A DNA stretch of 64,000 bases from Streptomyces sp. CB02400. Its GTDB lineage: Bacteria; Actinomycetota; Actinomycetes; Streptomycetales; Streptomycetaceae. The notes beneath the pieces were generated by a model. The model was not told the origin of the DNA and did no database searches. It was given only the letters and a program-made list of their open reading frames with translations. This document shows positions 15,962 to 23,967 of the stretch, piece after piece. Position 1 is the first letter of the stretch, and each line of letters begins with the position of its first letter. The stretch is taken from positions 62,001 to 126,000 of the forward strand of contig NZ_LIWB01000009.1 in the NCBI RefSeq assembly GCF_001905725.1, read 5' to 3'. The position numbers and the translations under genes were made by a program.

Positions 15962-18951
15962 GGCTGCACCGGCTGGACATGACGGCCTTCGGGCCGTTCG
16001 GGAGCACCCAGAGCGTCGACTTCGGCGAGCTGTCCGCCGCGGGGCTCTTCCTGCTGCACGGCCCCACCGGCGCCGGCAAGACCTCCGTCCTGGACGCCGT
16101 CTGCTACGCGCTGTACGGCTCCGTCCCCGGCGCCCGGCAGAGCGGTCAGGGCATGACCCTGCGCAGCGACCACGCCGCCCCGGGCGTCCGCACCGAGGTC
16201 ACCCTCGAACTCACCGTCGCCGGACGCCGGCTGGAGATCACCCGGCAGCCACCCTGGGAACGTCCCAAGAAGCGCGGCACCGGCACCACACTGGACAAGG
16301 CCCAGACCTGGCTGCGCGAACGTGACGCCGCCTCGGGCACCTGGAAGGACCTCAGCCGTTCGCACCAGGAGATCGGCGAGGAGATCACCCAGCTCCTCGG
16401 CATGAGCCGGGAGCAGTTCTGCCAGGTCGTGCTGCTGCCCCAGGGCGACTTCGCGCGCTTCCTGCGCGCCGACGCCGAGGCCCGCGGCAAGCTGCTGGGC
16501 CGCCTCTTCGACACCCGCCGCTTCGCCGACGTGGAGAAGCGCCTCGCCGAACGCCGGCGGGCCGCCGAGTCCCGGGTGCGCGAGGGCGACGCCGACCTGC
16601 TCGCCGACGCGCACCGGATGCAGCAGGCCGCGGGCGACTCCATGGAACTGCCCGAGCTGACGCCCGGCGAACCGGGACTGGCCGAGGCCGTGCTGTCCGC
16701 CGCCGCCGTCGCCCGCAGCACCGCGCGGGAACAGCTCACCGCCGCCCGCTGCCGCCTCGCCACCGCCGAGTCCGCCCTCGCCGACGCCGACCGCGCCCTG
16801 GACGTCGTACGCGAACGGGACCGGCTGCAACGGCGGTTCGCCGAGGCACGGGAGCGGGCGGACCGGCTTCAGGAGCGGGCCGGCGCCCACCACGAGGAGC
16901 GGACCCGCATGGAGCGGGCCCGCAAGGCCGAGACCGTCGCCCCCGCCCTGGACCTGCGGGACTCCGCCGGAGCCGAGCACGAACGGGCGGCCGGTGCCGA
17001 GCTGCGTGCGCGTGCCCTGCTCCCGGTGTCCCTCGCGGACGCGGGAGCGGCCGGGCTCGCGGCCGCCGCCCGCCGGGCCGCCGAGGAACTGGGCGGACTG
17101 GAGTCGGCCCGCCGCGCCGAGCGGCGGCTGACGGAACTCCTCGGCGAGCGCGCCGACCTGGACCGCCAGGAACGCGCCGACGAGGAGGCGCGCGAGGACG
17201 CGGAGACCTGGCTCGCGGACTGGGAGGAGACCCGCGCGGGTCTGCAGGCCGGCATCGAGTCGGCTCAGCAGGCCGCGACCACGGCCCGTGAACTCGCCGT
17301 GCGGCGCGACCCCGCGCGGCAGCGGCTGAACGCCGCGCGGCTGCGCGACCGGCTCGCCGGGGACGCGGAAACGGCCGAGGAACAGGCCCGCGCCGCCCGG
17401 GAGCGGGCGCTCGCGGCGAAGCAGCACTGGCTCGACCTCAAGGAACAGCGCCTGAACGGCATCGCCGCCGAACTGGCCGCCGGGCTCACCGACGGCGAAC
17501 CCTGCGCGGTCTGCGGCGCCACCGAACACCCCGCCCCCGCCCGCAAGGTCGCCGGACACGTCGACCGCGAGACGGAGGAACGCGCCCTCGCCGACCACCA
17601 GCGCGCCGACGACCACCGCGCGGAGGCCGAGCAGCGGCTCGGCGCCGTACGGGAGGCGCTGGCCGCCGCGAGCGCCGAAGCCGGGGACGGCGCCACCGAA
17701 CAGCTCTCCCGCGCGGTCGACGAACTGGAGCAGCAGTACGCGCGGGCGCGGGACGCCGCCTCCGTGCTGCACGCCGAGCAGGAGCGGCTGCGCCGTGCGG
17801 AGGCCGAGCACGAGCTGCGGATCACCGCCCAGCGCGAGGCGGCCGTCCGGGCCGCCTCCCGCGTGGGCCACCGCGAGCGGCTGGACCGGGAACGCGCCGC
17901 GCTGGAGGAGGAGTTGGCGCAGGCGCGGGGGGACGCCACCAGCGTGGCCGCGCGCGCCGCGCAGCTGGAGCGGAGCGTCCGGCTGCTCACGGACGCCGCC
18001 GACACCGCCCGCGCCGCCGAGGACGCGGCCCAGCGGCTCAAGGAGGCCGACGCCCGGCTCGCCGACGCGGCCTTCCGCGCGGGCTTCGACACGCCGGGGG
18101 CCGCCGCCGAAGCCCTCCTGGACGACGCGGCCCACCGCGAACTCCAGCGGCGCCTGGACGTCTGGCAGCACGAGGAGGCCGCCGTACGGGCCGTCCTCGC
18201 CGAGCCGGAGACCGTCGCCGCCGCACAGCAGCCGCCCGCCGACCTCGGCTCCGCGCAGCGGGCCGCCGAGGACGCGGACCGCAGGGTGCGCGAGGCGGCC
18301 TCCGCGCGGGACGCCGCCGACCGGCGCCGCGCCGAACTCGACCGGCTCTCCGCGCGGGCCGCCGCCTCGGTGCGCCGGCTGGGACCCCTGCGCGAGGAGT
18401 ACGACCGGGTGGCCCGCATGGCCGGACTCACCGCGGGCACCTCGGTGGACAACGAACGGAAGATGCGCCTGGAGTCGTACGTCCTCGCCGCCCGCCTGGA
18501 ACAGGTCGCCGCCGCCGCGACCGTACGGCTGCACCGCATGTCGTCCGGCCGGTACACCCTCGTCCACTCCGACGACCGCACCGGCCGCGGCCGCAGCGGA
18601 CTCGGACTGCACGTCGTCGACGCCTGGACCGGACGGGAGCGCGACACCGCGACCCTCTCGGGCGGCGAGACCTTCTTCGCCTCGCTCGCCCTGGCGCTCG
18701 GTCTCGCGGACGTCGTCACCGACGAGGCGGGCGGGGTCCGGCTGGACACCCTCTTCATCGACGAGGGCTTCGGCAGTCTCGACGACCAGACCCTCGACGA
18801 GGTCCTGGACGTCCTGGACTCCCTGCGTGAACGCGACCGCAGCGTGGGCATCGTCAGCCATGTCGGCGATCTGCGGCGCCGGATACACGCCCAACTGGAG
18901 GTCGTGAAGGGCCGTTCGGGCTCGGAGCTGCGCCAGCGCGGCACCCGCTGA
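15958..18951 (+). CDS. sbcC: Exonuclease SbcCD, ATPase subunit SbcC
   Basis: 997-residue SMC/Rad50-like ATPase. Walker A GPTGAGKTSVLD at about 35-46, Q-loop region LPQGDFARFL near 160, then two long charged coiled-coil arms rich in R/E/A separated by the zinc hook CAVC at 516-519 (CAVCGATEHP, the dimerising CxxC). The C-terminal lobe has the signature LSGGETFFASLALALGLAD (from residue 900) and Walker B LDTLFIDEGFGSLDD. Start GTG overlaps sbcD by four bases. Length is normal for actinobacteria. Convergent with an Lrp gene eight bases away, with a shared terminator covering both stop codons. Confidence 0.96.
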   Translation: MRLHRLDMTAFGPFGSTQSVDFGELSAAGLFLLHGPTGAGKTSVLDAVCYALYGSVPGARQSGQGMTLRSDHAAPGVRTEVTLELTVAGRRLEITRQPPWERPKKRGTGTTLDKAQTWLRERDAASGTWKDLSRSHQEIGEEITQLLGMSREQFCQVVLLPQGDFARFLRADAEARGKLLGRLFDTRRFADVEKRLAERRRAAESRVREGDADLLADAHRMQQAAGDSMELPELTPGEPGLAEAVLSAAAVARSTAREQLTAARCRLATAESALADADRALDVVRERDRLQRRFAEARERADRLQERAGAHHEERTRMERARKAETVAPALDLRDSAGAEHERAAGAELRARALLPVSLADAGAAGLAAAARRAAEELGGLESARRAERRLTELLGERADLDRQERADEEAREDAETWLADWEETRAGLQAGIESAQQAATTARELAVRRDPARQRLNAARLRDRLAGDAETAEEQARAARERALAAKQHWLDLKEQRLNGIAAELAAGLTDGEPCAVCGATEHPAPARKVAGHVDRETEERALADHQRADDHRAEAEQRLGAVREALAAASAEAGDGATEQLSRAVDELEQQYARARDAASVLHAEQERLRRAEAEHELRITAQREAAVRAASRVGHRERLDRERAALEEELAQARGDATSVAARAAQLERSVRLLTDAADTARAAEDAAQRLKEADARLADAAFRAGFDTPGAAAEALLDDAAHRELQRRLDVWQHEEAAVRAVLAEPETVAAAQQPPADLGSAQRAAEDADRRVREAASARDAADRRRAELDRLSARAAASVRRLGPLREEYDRVARMAGLTAGTSVDNERKMRLESYVLAARLEQVAAAATVRLHRMSSGRYTLVHSDDRTGRGRSGLGLHVVDAWTGRERDTATLSGGETFFASLALALGLADVVTDEAGGVRLDTLFIDEGFGSLDDQTLDEVLDVLDSLRERDRSVGIVSHVGDLRRRIHAQLEVVKGRSGSELRQRGTR

Positions 18952-18965
18952 GGGCCGGCTCAGCG
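18946..18965. terminator. Bidirectional hairpin containing both stop codons
   Basis: CGCTGAG-ggccgg-CTCAGCG: perfect 7-bp arms, 6-base loop. The left arm contains the sbcC TGA and the right arm the complement of the Lrp TGA. Confidence 0.6.
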
Positions 18966-19406
18966 CCCCAGTGGGCGGCGCGGCAGCGGCGAGGAGTAGA
19001 CGACGCTGGTGGTCACCGAGCCGAGCGTGCCGATCCGGCCCGCCACCTCCTCCAGGTGCCGCATCGAACGGGCGGCGACCTTGATGACGAAGCAGTCCTC
19101 GCCCGTCACGTGGTGCGCCTCCAGGATCTCGGGCGTCACGGCGACGAGGTCGTGGAACGGCTTGTAGTTGCCGGTCGGGTAGCGCAGCCGTACGAAGGCC
19201 AGGATCGGCAGTCCGATCCGCTCCGGGTCCACCACCGCCGCGTAGCCCCGGATGACCCCGGCCTCCTCCACGCGGCGCACTCTCTCGGTGACCGCGCTCG
19301 CGGACATCGAGACGGCACGGGCGAGTTCGGCGAAACTGGCTCGTCCCTCCCGCTGGAGGACGTCGAGGATGCGCCAGTCGGTGGCGTCCGGGGAATACGC
19401 GGTCAT
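18960..19406 (-). CDS. Lrp/AsnC-family regulator
   Basis: 148-residue feast/famine regulator. N-terminal HTH (about 8-58) with WRILDVLQREGRASFAELARAV and SASAVTERVRRVEEAGVIRGYAAVV; C-terminal RAM/ASNC effector domain with VTGEDCFVIKVAARSMRHLEEV and LGSVTTSVVYSSP. Amino acids are the usual ligands. The ATG at 19406 is chosen because the HTH begins right after it. It is divergent from a rhodanese gene 94 bases away with an imperfect inverted repeat between them, so it probably controls that gene and itself. Confidence 0.93.
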   Translation of the reverse strand: MTAYSPDATDWRILDVLQREGRASFAELARAVSMSASAVTERVRRVEEAGVIRGYAAVVDPERIGLPILAFVRLRYPTGNYKPFHDLVAVTPEILEAHHVTGEDCFVIKVAARSMRHLEEVAGRIGTLGSVTTSVVYSSPLPRRPLGR

Positions 19407-19423
19407 TCCTGAGAAGTACCAGG

Positions 19424-19460
19424 GGAATCCCCGGCCGATCAAGGGGAAGGCCGGGGTTCC
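19424..19460. promoter_or_regulatory. Imperfect inverted repeat between Lrp and rhodanese genes
   Basis: GGAATCCCCGGCC (19424-19436) and GGCCGGGGTTCC (19449-19460) are inverted copies differing by one base deletion. Location in the divergent intergenic region makes it a candidate Lrp site. Confidence 0.45.
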
Positions 19461-19500
19461 TCGCTTCAGGCCCCGGTCCCGCGGCCGTAGTTTCTCTCCC

Positions 19501-19977
19501 ATGACCGCCACCACCGTGAACCCCGTCCTGCGCGTCGCCCCCGCCTCCCCGGCGGAGGCCGCCGCCCACTTCCGCGCGAGCCTCGCCTTCCACACCGATG
19601 TCTCCGACGTGGCCGCCGCGCTCGCGGCCGACGGGGACCCCGGGTTCGCCCTGGTGGACTCCCGCTCCACCGAGGCATGGGACCAGGGCCATGTCCCCGG
19701 CGCGGTGCACCTTCCCACCGCGCTCGTCCCCGAGCGGGCCGCCGAGCTCCTGGATCCGTCGGTCCCGGTCGTGACGTACTGCTGGGGTCCCGGCTGCGAC
19801 GGCGCCACCCGAGCCGCGCTCGCCCTCGCCGAACTCGGCTACCGGGTCAAGGAGATGCTCGGCGGATTCGAGTACTGGGTGCGTGAGGGCTTCGAGTTCG
19901 AGACCTGGCGGGGCCGGGAGCGCCGTGCCCCCGACCCGCTGACGGCACCCGTGGACGCTGACGACTGCGGATGCTGA
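19501..19977 (+). CDS. Rhodanese-like sulfurtransferase domain protein
   Basis: 158-residue single rhodanese domain. LVDSRSTEAWDQGHVPGAVHLPTAL (about 51-75) is the CH2A/CH2B-like region and VVTYCWGPGCDGATRAALAL (about 89-108) holds the active-site loop with Cys at about 93 and a second Cys at 98. A Cys-containing tail DADDCGC ends the protein. Likely transfers sulfane sulfur or acts as a persulfide carrier; partner unknown. Divergent from the Lrp regulator. Confidence 0.88.
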   Translation: MTATTVNPVLRVAPASPAEAAAHFRASLAFHTDVSDVAAALAADGDPGFALVDSRSTEAWDQGHVPGAVHLPTALVPERAAELLDPSVPVVTYCWGPGCDGATRAALALAELGYRVKEMLGGFEYWVREGFEFETWRGRERRAPDPLTAPVDADDCGC

Positions 19978-20020
19978 ACCCCCGGTTCCGGTAAGGGAGT
20001 CGACCCGGTAGGTTCTGCGC

Positions 20021-20533
20021 ATGGTGCGATACGCGGAGCCGGGCACGGTCGAGTGGGTGGAGTCGGGCGGCGGGCCGCTCATCGCGGTGCCGGAGACGGT
20101 GCTGCCGTTCTGGACGGGCGCCGACGGCGAGGAGACGGCCTCGGACTACGACCGGGCCTGCGAGGTCGACGGACTCGTCGGACTCCTCCCGGTCGGCGAC
20201 GCGACGGCCCTGGTCCTGGGTGACGAGCCCGCCGCGACCGCCTTCCTCCCCGAGCACGGCACCCTCGTCCGCTGGATCGCCGGTGACTCCGAGGCGGAAC
20301 TCCTGGCGAGCGTCCCGTCCGCGCTGCACACCGCGCGGTGGCAGCCCGAGGTGCACTGGAAGGTGCCCGGCACGGTCGTCCTGTTCGACGCGGCCTGGCC
20401 CGGCACCGACTCCACGGGCACCGACCACGTGAGCCTCACGCTCACTCCGGGCCGTTACGCGGTCCGCGCGGCGCAGGTTCAGCCGGGCCCGGAAACCTGG
20501 CTGCTCCTCGTCCAGCTCCGACCGCTGCCCTGA
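20021..20533 (+). CDS. Imm21-like immunity protein, orphan
   Basis: 170 residues. WVESGGGPLIAVPETVLPFW at the N-terminus (about 10-29), DYDRACEVDGLVGLLPVG and ALVLGDEPAATAFLPEHGTLVRW are the hallmarks of the Imm21 family as I know it, immunity proteins of polymorphic toxin systems. No toxin or secretion gene is adjacent, as is common in Streptomyces, so it may protect against foreign toxins. TAGGTT (20009-20014) precedes the ATG by six bases, giving a probable leaderless mRNA. Its last codons and stop lie within the first copy of a direct repeat that continues into the intergenic region. Confidence 0.75.
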   Translation: MVRYAEPGTVEWVESGGGPLIAVPETVLPFWTGADGEETASDYDRACEVDGLVGLLPVGDATALVLGDEPAATAFLPEHGTLVRWIAGDSEAELLASVPSALHTARWQPEVHWKVPGTVVLFDAAWPGTDSTGTDHVSLTLTPGRYAVRAAQVQPGPETWLLLVQLRPLP

Positions 20534-20775
20534 CCCGCGGCTCGCCGTCACGGCGGTCGTGCCCGTGGGCGACCCCGCCGGCCTCGGTCCGTGCCCACCG
20601 TGGACGGTCACCGCGCACGGCTCGGCCGGGAGCACGGCGGTGACCGCACCGCCGAATCCGACCGCTGCCTTGACCCGCGGCCGGCCGTCACGGCGGTCGT
20701 GCCCGTGGGCGACCCCGCCGGCCTCGGTCCGTGCGCACGGACCGAGGCCGGGAGCACGGTGGTGACCGCACCGCC
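20519..20775. repeat. Nested direct repeats derived from the Imm21 gene 3' end
   Basis: 20519-20594 and 20659-20734 are 76-bp near-identical copies, 140 bases apart; the first includes the Imm21 stop codon. A second pair, 20624-20653 and 20746-20775, is 122 bases apart. The difference (18 bases) reflects a deletion in the second unit. This fills the 309-base gap between the Imm21 and SDR genes; no coding sequence is seen there. Confidence 0.85.
20721..20748. repeat. 28-bp perfect palindrome
   Basis: GCCTCGGTCCGTGC immediately followed by its exact complement, with no loop. In the first repeat unit the same arms are separated by ~20 bases, so the palindrome was formed when that spacer was lost. 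Confidence 0.9.
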
Positions 20776-20842
20776 GCGCGGGCGGGGCGTCCGGCCGATA
20801 TTCGCGTGCGCCGGTCCGCCCGGCCCCGCATGATGGACGATC

Positions 20843-21688
20843 ATGCCCAAGCTCCCGCACCCCGCGCCCGAAGCACTCCGCCGTGACCCCCTGCCCCTGC
20901 GGGGCCGGGCCGCGCTGGTCACCGGGGCCAGCCGGCGCGGCGGCATCGGTCATGCCGTGGCCCGGCGTCTCGCCGCCTACGGGGCGAGCGTCTACCTGCA
21001 CCATCACGTGCCGCACGACGCCGCCATGCCCTGGGGCGCCGACCGGACCGAGGACGTGACCGCCTCCGTGCGCGACGCCCTCGGCGACCCCGGCGCGACC
21101 GTGCTCGCCGGCCCCGGCGACCTCACCGACCCCGCGGCCCCCGCCGAGCTGCACGCCCGCGCGGCCGAGGCGCTCGGCGGACGGCTCGACATCCTCGTCG
21201 CCAACCACGCCCTCAGCGGCTCCGACGGCGACCTCGACACCATCGACGCCACCATGCTCGACGCGCACTGGGCCGTCGACGCCCGCTCGGTGCTGCTGCT
21301 CGTGCAGGCCCACGCCCGGCACCGCGCCGCCCTGCCCCCGCGCACCCCGGGCGGGCGCGTGGTGATGATGACCTCCGGGCAGGACATCGCCGGTGGTATG
21401 CCGGGCGAGATCGCCTACGCCCTCCAGAAGGGCGCCCTCGCCTCGATCACCCGTTCCCTGGCGACCACGCTGGCCGAGCACGCGGTCACCGTGAACACCG
21501 TCAACCCCGGCCCGGTGGACACGGACTACCTGACCGGCGACACCTACGACGCCATCGCCGCCCTCTTCCCCGCCGGCCGCTGGGGCATGCCCGACGACCC
21601 CGCCCGCCTCATCGCGTGGCTGGCCACGGACGAGGCGGACTGGATCACCGGTCAGGTCATCGACTCCGAGGGCGGCTTCCGGCGCTGA
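20843..21688 (+). CDS. Short-chain dehydrogenase/reductase
   Basis: 281-residue SDR oxidoreductase. Cofactor motif LVTGASRRGGIGHAVARRL (about 25-43), NxAG-equivalent LVANHAL (about 118-124), catalytic Ser in MMTSGQDI (about 177), and YALQKGALA (Tyr/Lys about 192/196). NPGPVDTDYL and a C-terminal TGQVIDSEGGF complete the classical pattern; the slightly expanded glycine loop RRGGIG fits SDRs of the 3-ketoacyl reductase-like type. Substrate unknown. Convergent with the DUF885 gene, sharing a hairpin over both stop codons. Confidence 0.92.
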   Translation: MPKLPHPAPEALRRDPLPLRGRAALVTGASRRGGIGHAVARRLAAYGASVYLHHHVPHDAAMPWGADRTEDVTASVRDALGDPGATVLAGPGDLTDPAAPAELHARAAEALGGRLDILVANHALSGSDGDLDTIDATMLDAHWAVDARSVLLLVQAHARHRAALPPRTPGGRVVMMTSGQDIAGGMPGEIAYALQKGALASITRSLATTLAEHAVTVNTVNPGPVDTDYLTGDTYDAIAALFPAGRWGMPDDPARLIAWLATDEADWITGQVIDSEGGFRR

Positions 21689-21705
21689 ACCGGCTCACAG
21701 CGCCG
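21680..21705. terminator. Bidirectional hairpin containing both stop codons
   Basis: CGGCGCTG-aaccggctca-CAGCGCCG: perfect 8-bp arms. The loop and arms include the SDR TGA and the stop of the convergent DUF885 gene. Confidence 0.6.
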
Positions 21706-23383
21706 ACAGCTCGTCCACCAGGTCGTCCAGGCCCAGTGACCCCTGGGACAGCGCGGCCATGTGCCACGCCTTGAGGTCGAAGGCGTCACCGTGCCGCTCG
21801 CGGGCGTTCTCCCGGCCCAGCAGCCACGCCCGCTCACCGAGCTTGTAGCCGATCGCCTGGCCCGGGATCGTCAGATAGCGGGTCAGCTCGCTCTCCACGA
21901 AGTCCGCCGGGCGGCTGCTGTGCGCCCCGAAGAACTCCTCGGCCAGCTCCGGCGTCCAGCGCTCACCCGGGTGGAACGGCGACTCCGCCGGGATCTCCAG
22001 CTCCAGGTGCATGCCGATGTCGACGACGACCCGGGCCGCCCGCATCATCTGCGCGTCCAGGTAGCCCAGCCGCTCCTCCGCGTCCGCGAGGAAACCGAGT
22101 TCGTCCATCAGCCGCTCCGCGTACAGCGCCCAGCCCTCGGCGTTGGCGCTGACCATGCCCACGGAGGCCTGGTAGCGGGAGAGGGTGTCGGCCACGTGCA
22201 CCCACTGCGCGAGCTGGAGGTGATGACCGGGAACGCCCTCGTGGTACCAGGTGGAGACCAGGTCGTAGACCGGGAAGCGGGTCAGGCCCATCGTGGGCAG
22301 CCAGGTGCAGCCCGGCCGGGAGAAGTCCTCCGACGGCTGCGTGTAGTACGGCGCCGCCGCGCTGCCCGCCGGCGCGATCCGCGACTCCACCTTCCGCACC
22401 CGCTCGGCGAGGTCGAAGTGCGTGCCGTCCAGGGACTCGATCGCCCGGTCCATCACGCCCTGGAGCCACGCGCGGACCTCGTCCACGCCCTCGATGTGCC
22501 GGCCGTGCTCGTCCAGGTGCGCCAGCGCCACCCACGGCGTCCCAGCACCCGGCAGGATCTTCTCGGCCTCCTTCTTCATCTCGCCCAGCAGCCGGTGGTA
22601 CTCCGACCAGCCGTACGCGTACGCCTCGTCCAGGTCGAGATCGGTCCCGTTGTAGTAGCGGGCCCAGCGGGCGTACCGCTCCCGGCCCACCGTGTTCGGC
22701 GCGCCCTCGATGGCCGGCGCGTACACGTCGCGCATCCAGTCCCGCAGCTCCACGACGGCCGCGGTCGCCGCGCGGGCGCCCTCGTCCAGCTCCGCGCGCA
22801 GCGCGTCCGGCCCCGCGGCGGCGAAGTCCTCGAACCAGCCCCGGCCCTCACCGGTGTCCGCCCACTCGCCGAGCTGCCCGACGAACGTCTCCGTCGGGCG
22901 CGGAGCCGCGTACAGCTTGCGCTCCAGGCCCAGCGCGAGGGACTCCCGGTAGCCCGCCAGCGCGGCCGGCACCGCGCGCAGCCGCTCGGCGATCGCCGCC
23001 CAGTCCTCCTCCGTCTCGGCCGGCGTCACGGTGAACACCTCGCGCACCGAATGCGCGACCGTGCCCAGGTTGCCGACCGCGCGCAGACCCTCGTCGGCCT
23101 CGCGCACGGCGAGTTCCGCGGTGAGCCGCTCGCGCAGCAGGCGGGCGCAGCGGCGCTCGATGTCGCTGTCCGCGCCGGGCTGCCGCTCGGCCTCGTCGAG
23201 CCGCGCGAGGGTGGCCCGCTGGAGCTCGGCGAGCGCCTCCTGTCCGGCGGGTGAGAGATCGGGCAGCCGGGAGGAGCTCTCCTTCACTCCGAGGAACGTT
23301 CCGGTGACCGGGTCGAGGGCGATGAGCTCGTCGACGTAGGTGTCGGCGACCTGACGGGGAAGCGCGCTGTTGGTCTGAGGCAT
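21695..23383 (-). CDS. DUF885 family metallopeptidase-like protein
   Basis: 562-residue protein of the DUF885 family, predicted zinc carboxypeptidase-like enzymes. The key motif TWYHEGVPGHHLQLAQ carries the HE-x-(5)-H type metal site, and the late segment EGWALYAERLMDELGFL supplies the conserved glutamate helix. N-terminal DELIALDPVTGTFLGV is the typical beginning. No signal peptide, so cytoplasmic. The ATG at 23383 (MPQTNSALP) is the probable start; further upstream in-frame residues are Arg-rich and unlike the family. It is upstream of nothing obvious in an operon. Confidence 0.88.
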   Translation of the reverse strand: MPQTNSALPRQVADTYVDELIALDPVTGTFLGVKESSSRLPDLSPAGQEALAELQRATLARLDEAERQPGADSDIERRCARLLRERLTAELAVREADEGLRAVGNLGTVAHSVREVFTVTPAETEEDWAAIAERLRAVPAALAGYRESLALGLERKLYAAPRPTETFVGQLGEWADTGEGRGWFEDFAAAGPDALRAELDEGARAATAAVVELRDWMRDVYAPAIEGAPNTVGRERYARWARYYNGTDLDLDEAYAYGWSEYHRLLGEMKKEAEKILPGAGTPWVALAHLDEHGRHIEGVDEVRAWLQGVMDRAIESLDGTHFDLAERVRKVESRIAPAGSAAAPYYTQPSEDFSRPGCTWLPTMGLTRFPVYDLVSTWYHEGVPGHHLQLAQWVHVADTLSRYQASVGMVSANAEGWALYAERLMDELGFLADAEERLGYLDAQMMRAARVVVDIGMHLELEIPAESPFHPGERWTPELAEEFFGAHSSRPADFVESELTRYLTIPGQAIGYKLGERAWLLGRENARERHGDAFDLKAWHMAALSQGSLGLDDLVDELSAL

Positions 23384-23415
23384 GCGGACCATCCTGGTAC
23401 GCGGCCCCTCGCACG

Positions 23416-23907
23416 TCACCCGGTTTGAGCTGTGGGCGAAGGCGGCAGCATGGGGCCGCAGTCCCACTGCTGGAAGATCAGCCGGGTCTCCACGCGGGCC
23501 ACCTCCCGCCGGGCGGTGAACTCGTCGAGCACCAGCCGCTGCAGATCCGCCATGTCCGCGACCGCGACATGCACCAGATAGTCGTCGGGGCCGGTCAGAT
23601 GGAAGACGGTCAGCGACTCCGGCAGCGCCCGGATCCGCTCCACGAACGGCCCCACCAGCTCCCGCCGGTGCGGTCTGACCTGCACCGACAGCAGCGCCTG
23701 GAGCCCGCGCCCCAGCTTGGCGGGATCCAGCTTCAGCCGGTGCCCGAGGATCACGCCGGAACGGCGCAGCCGGGTCACCCGGTCCAGACAGGTCGACGGC
23801 GCGACCCCGACCTGCGCGGCGAGATCCCGGTACGTCGTCCGGGCGTCGTTCTGCAACAGCCGCAGCAGATGGAGGTCCACCGGATCCAGTACGACAGATT
23901 CAGCCAC
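23416..23907 (-). CDS. Lrp/AsnC-family regulator
   Basis: 163-residue Lrp-type regulator. HTH at about 8-60 (DLHLLRLLQNDARTTYRDLA, then APSTCLDRVTRLRRSGVILG), RAM domain in the C-terminal half (LTVFHLTGPDDYLVHVAVADM). Starts at GTG 23907, six bases after TACGTT, so probably leaderless. It is divergent from a gamma-family PLP enzyme gene 60 bases away, the classic arrangement for amino-acid catabolic control (as in BkdR/MdeR-type regulators). Confidence 0.92.
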   Translation of the reverse strand: MAESVVLDPVDLHLLRLLQNDARTTYRDLAAQVGVAPSTCLDRVTRLRRSGVILGHRLKLDPAKLGRGLQALLSVQVRPHRRELVGPFVERIRALPESLTVFHLTGPDDYLVHVAVADMADLQRLVLDEFTARREVARVETRLIFQQWDCGPMLPPSPTAQTG

Positions 23908-23967
23908 TGGCCGAACGTAACACGGGTTCCGGCTCCCATGACCCGTTCGGTGTTCACCCTTCCGTCC

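Noticed and set aside
15802..20082. A 1426-codon open frame on the minus strand
   Set aside because: It is the antisense shadow of sbcC and neighbours, caused by high GC at third positions; composition is Gly/Ala/Val/Arg-rich with no domain.
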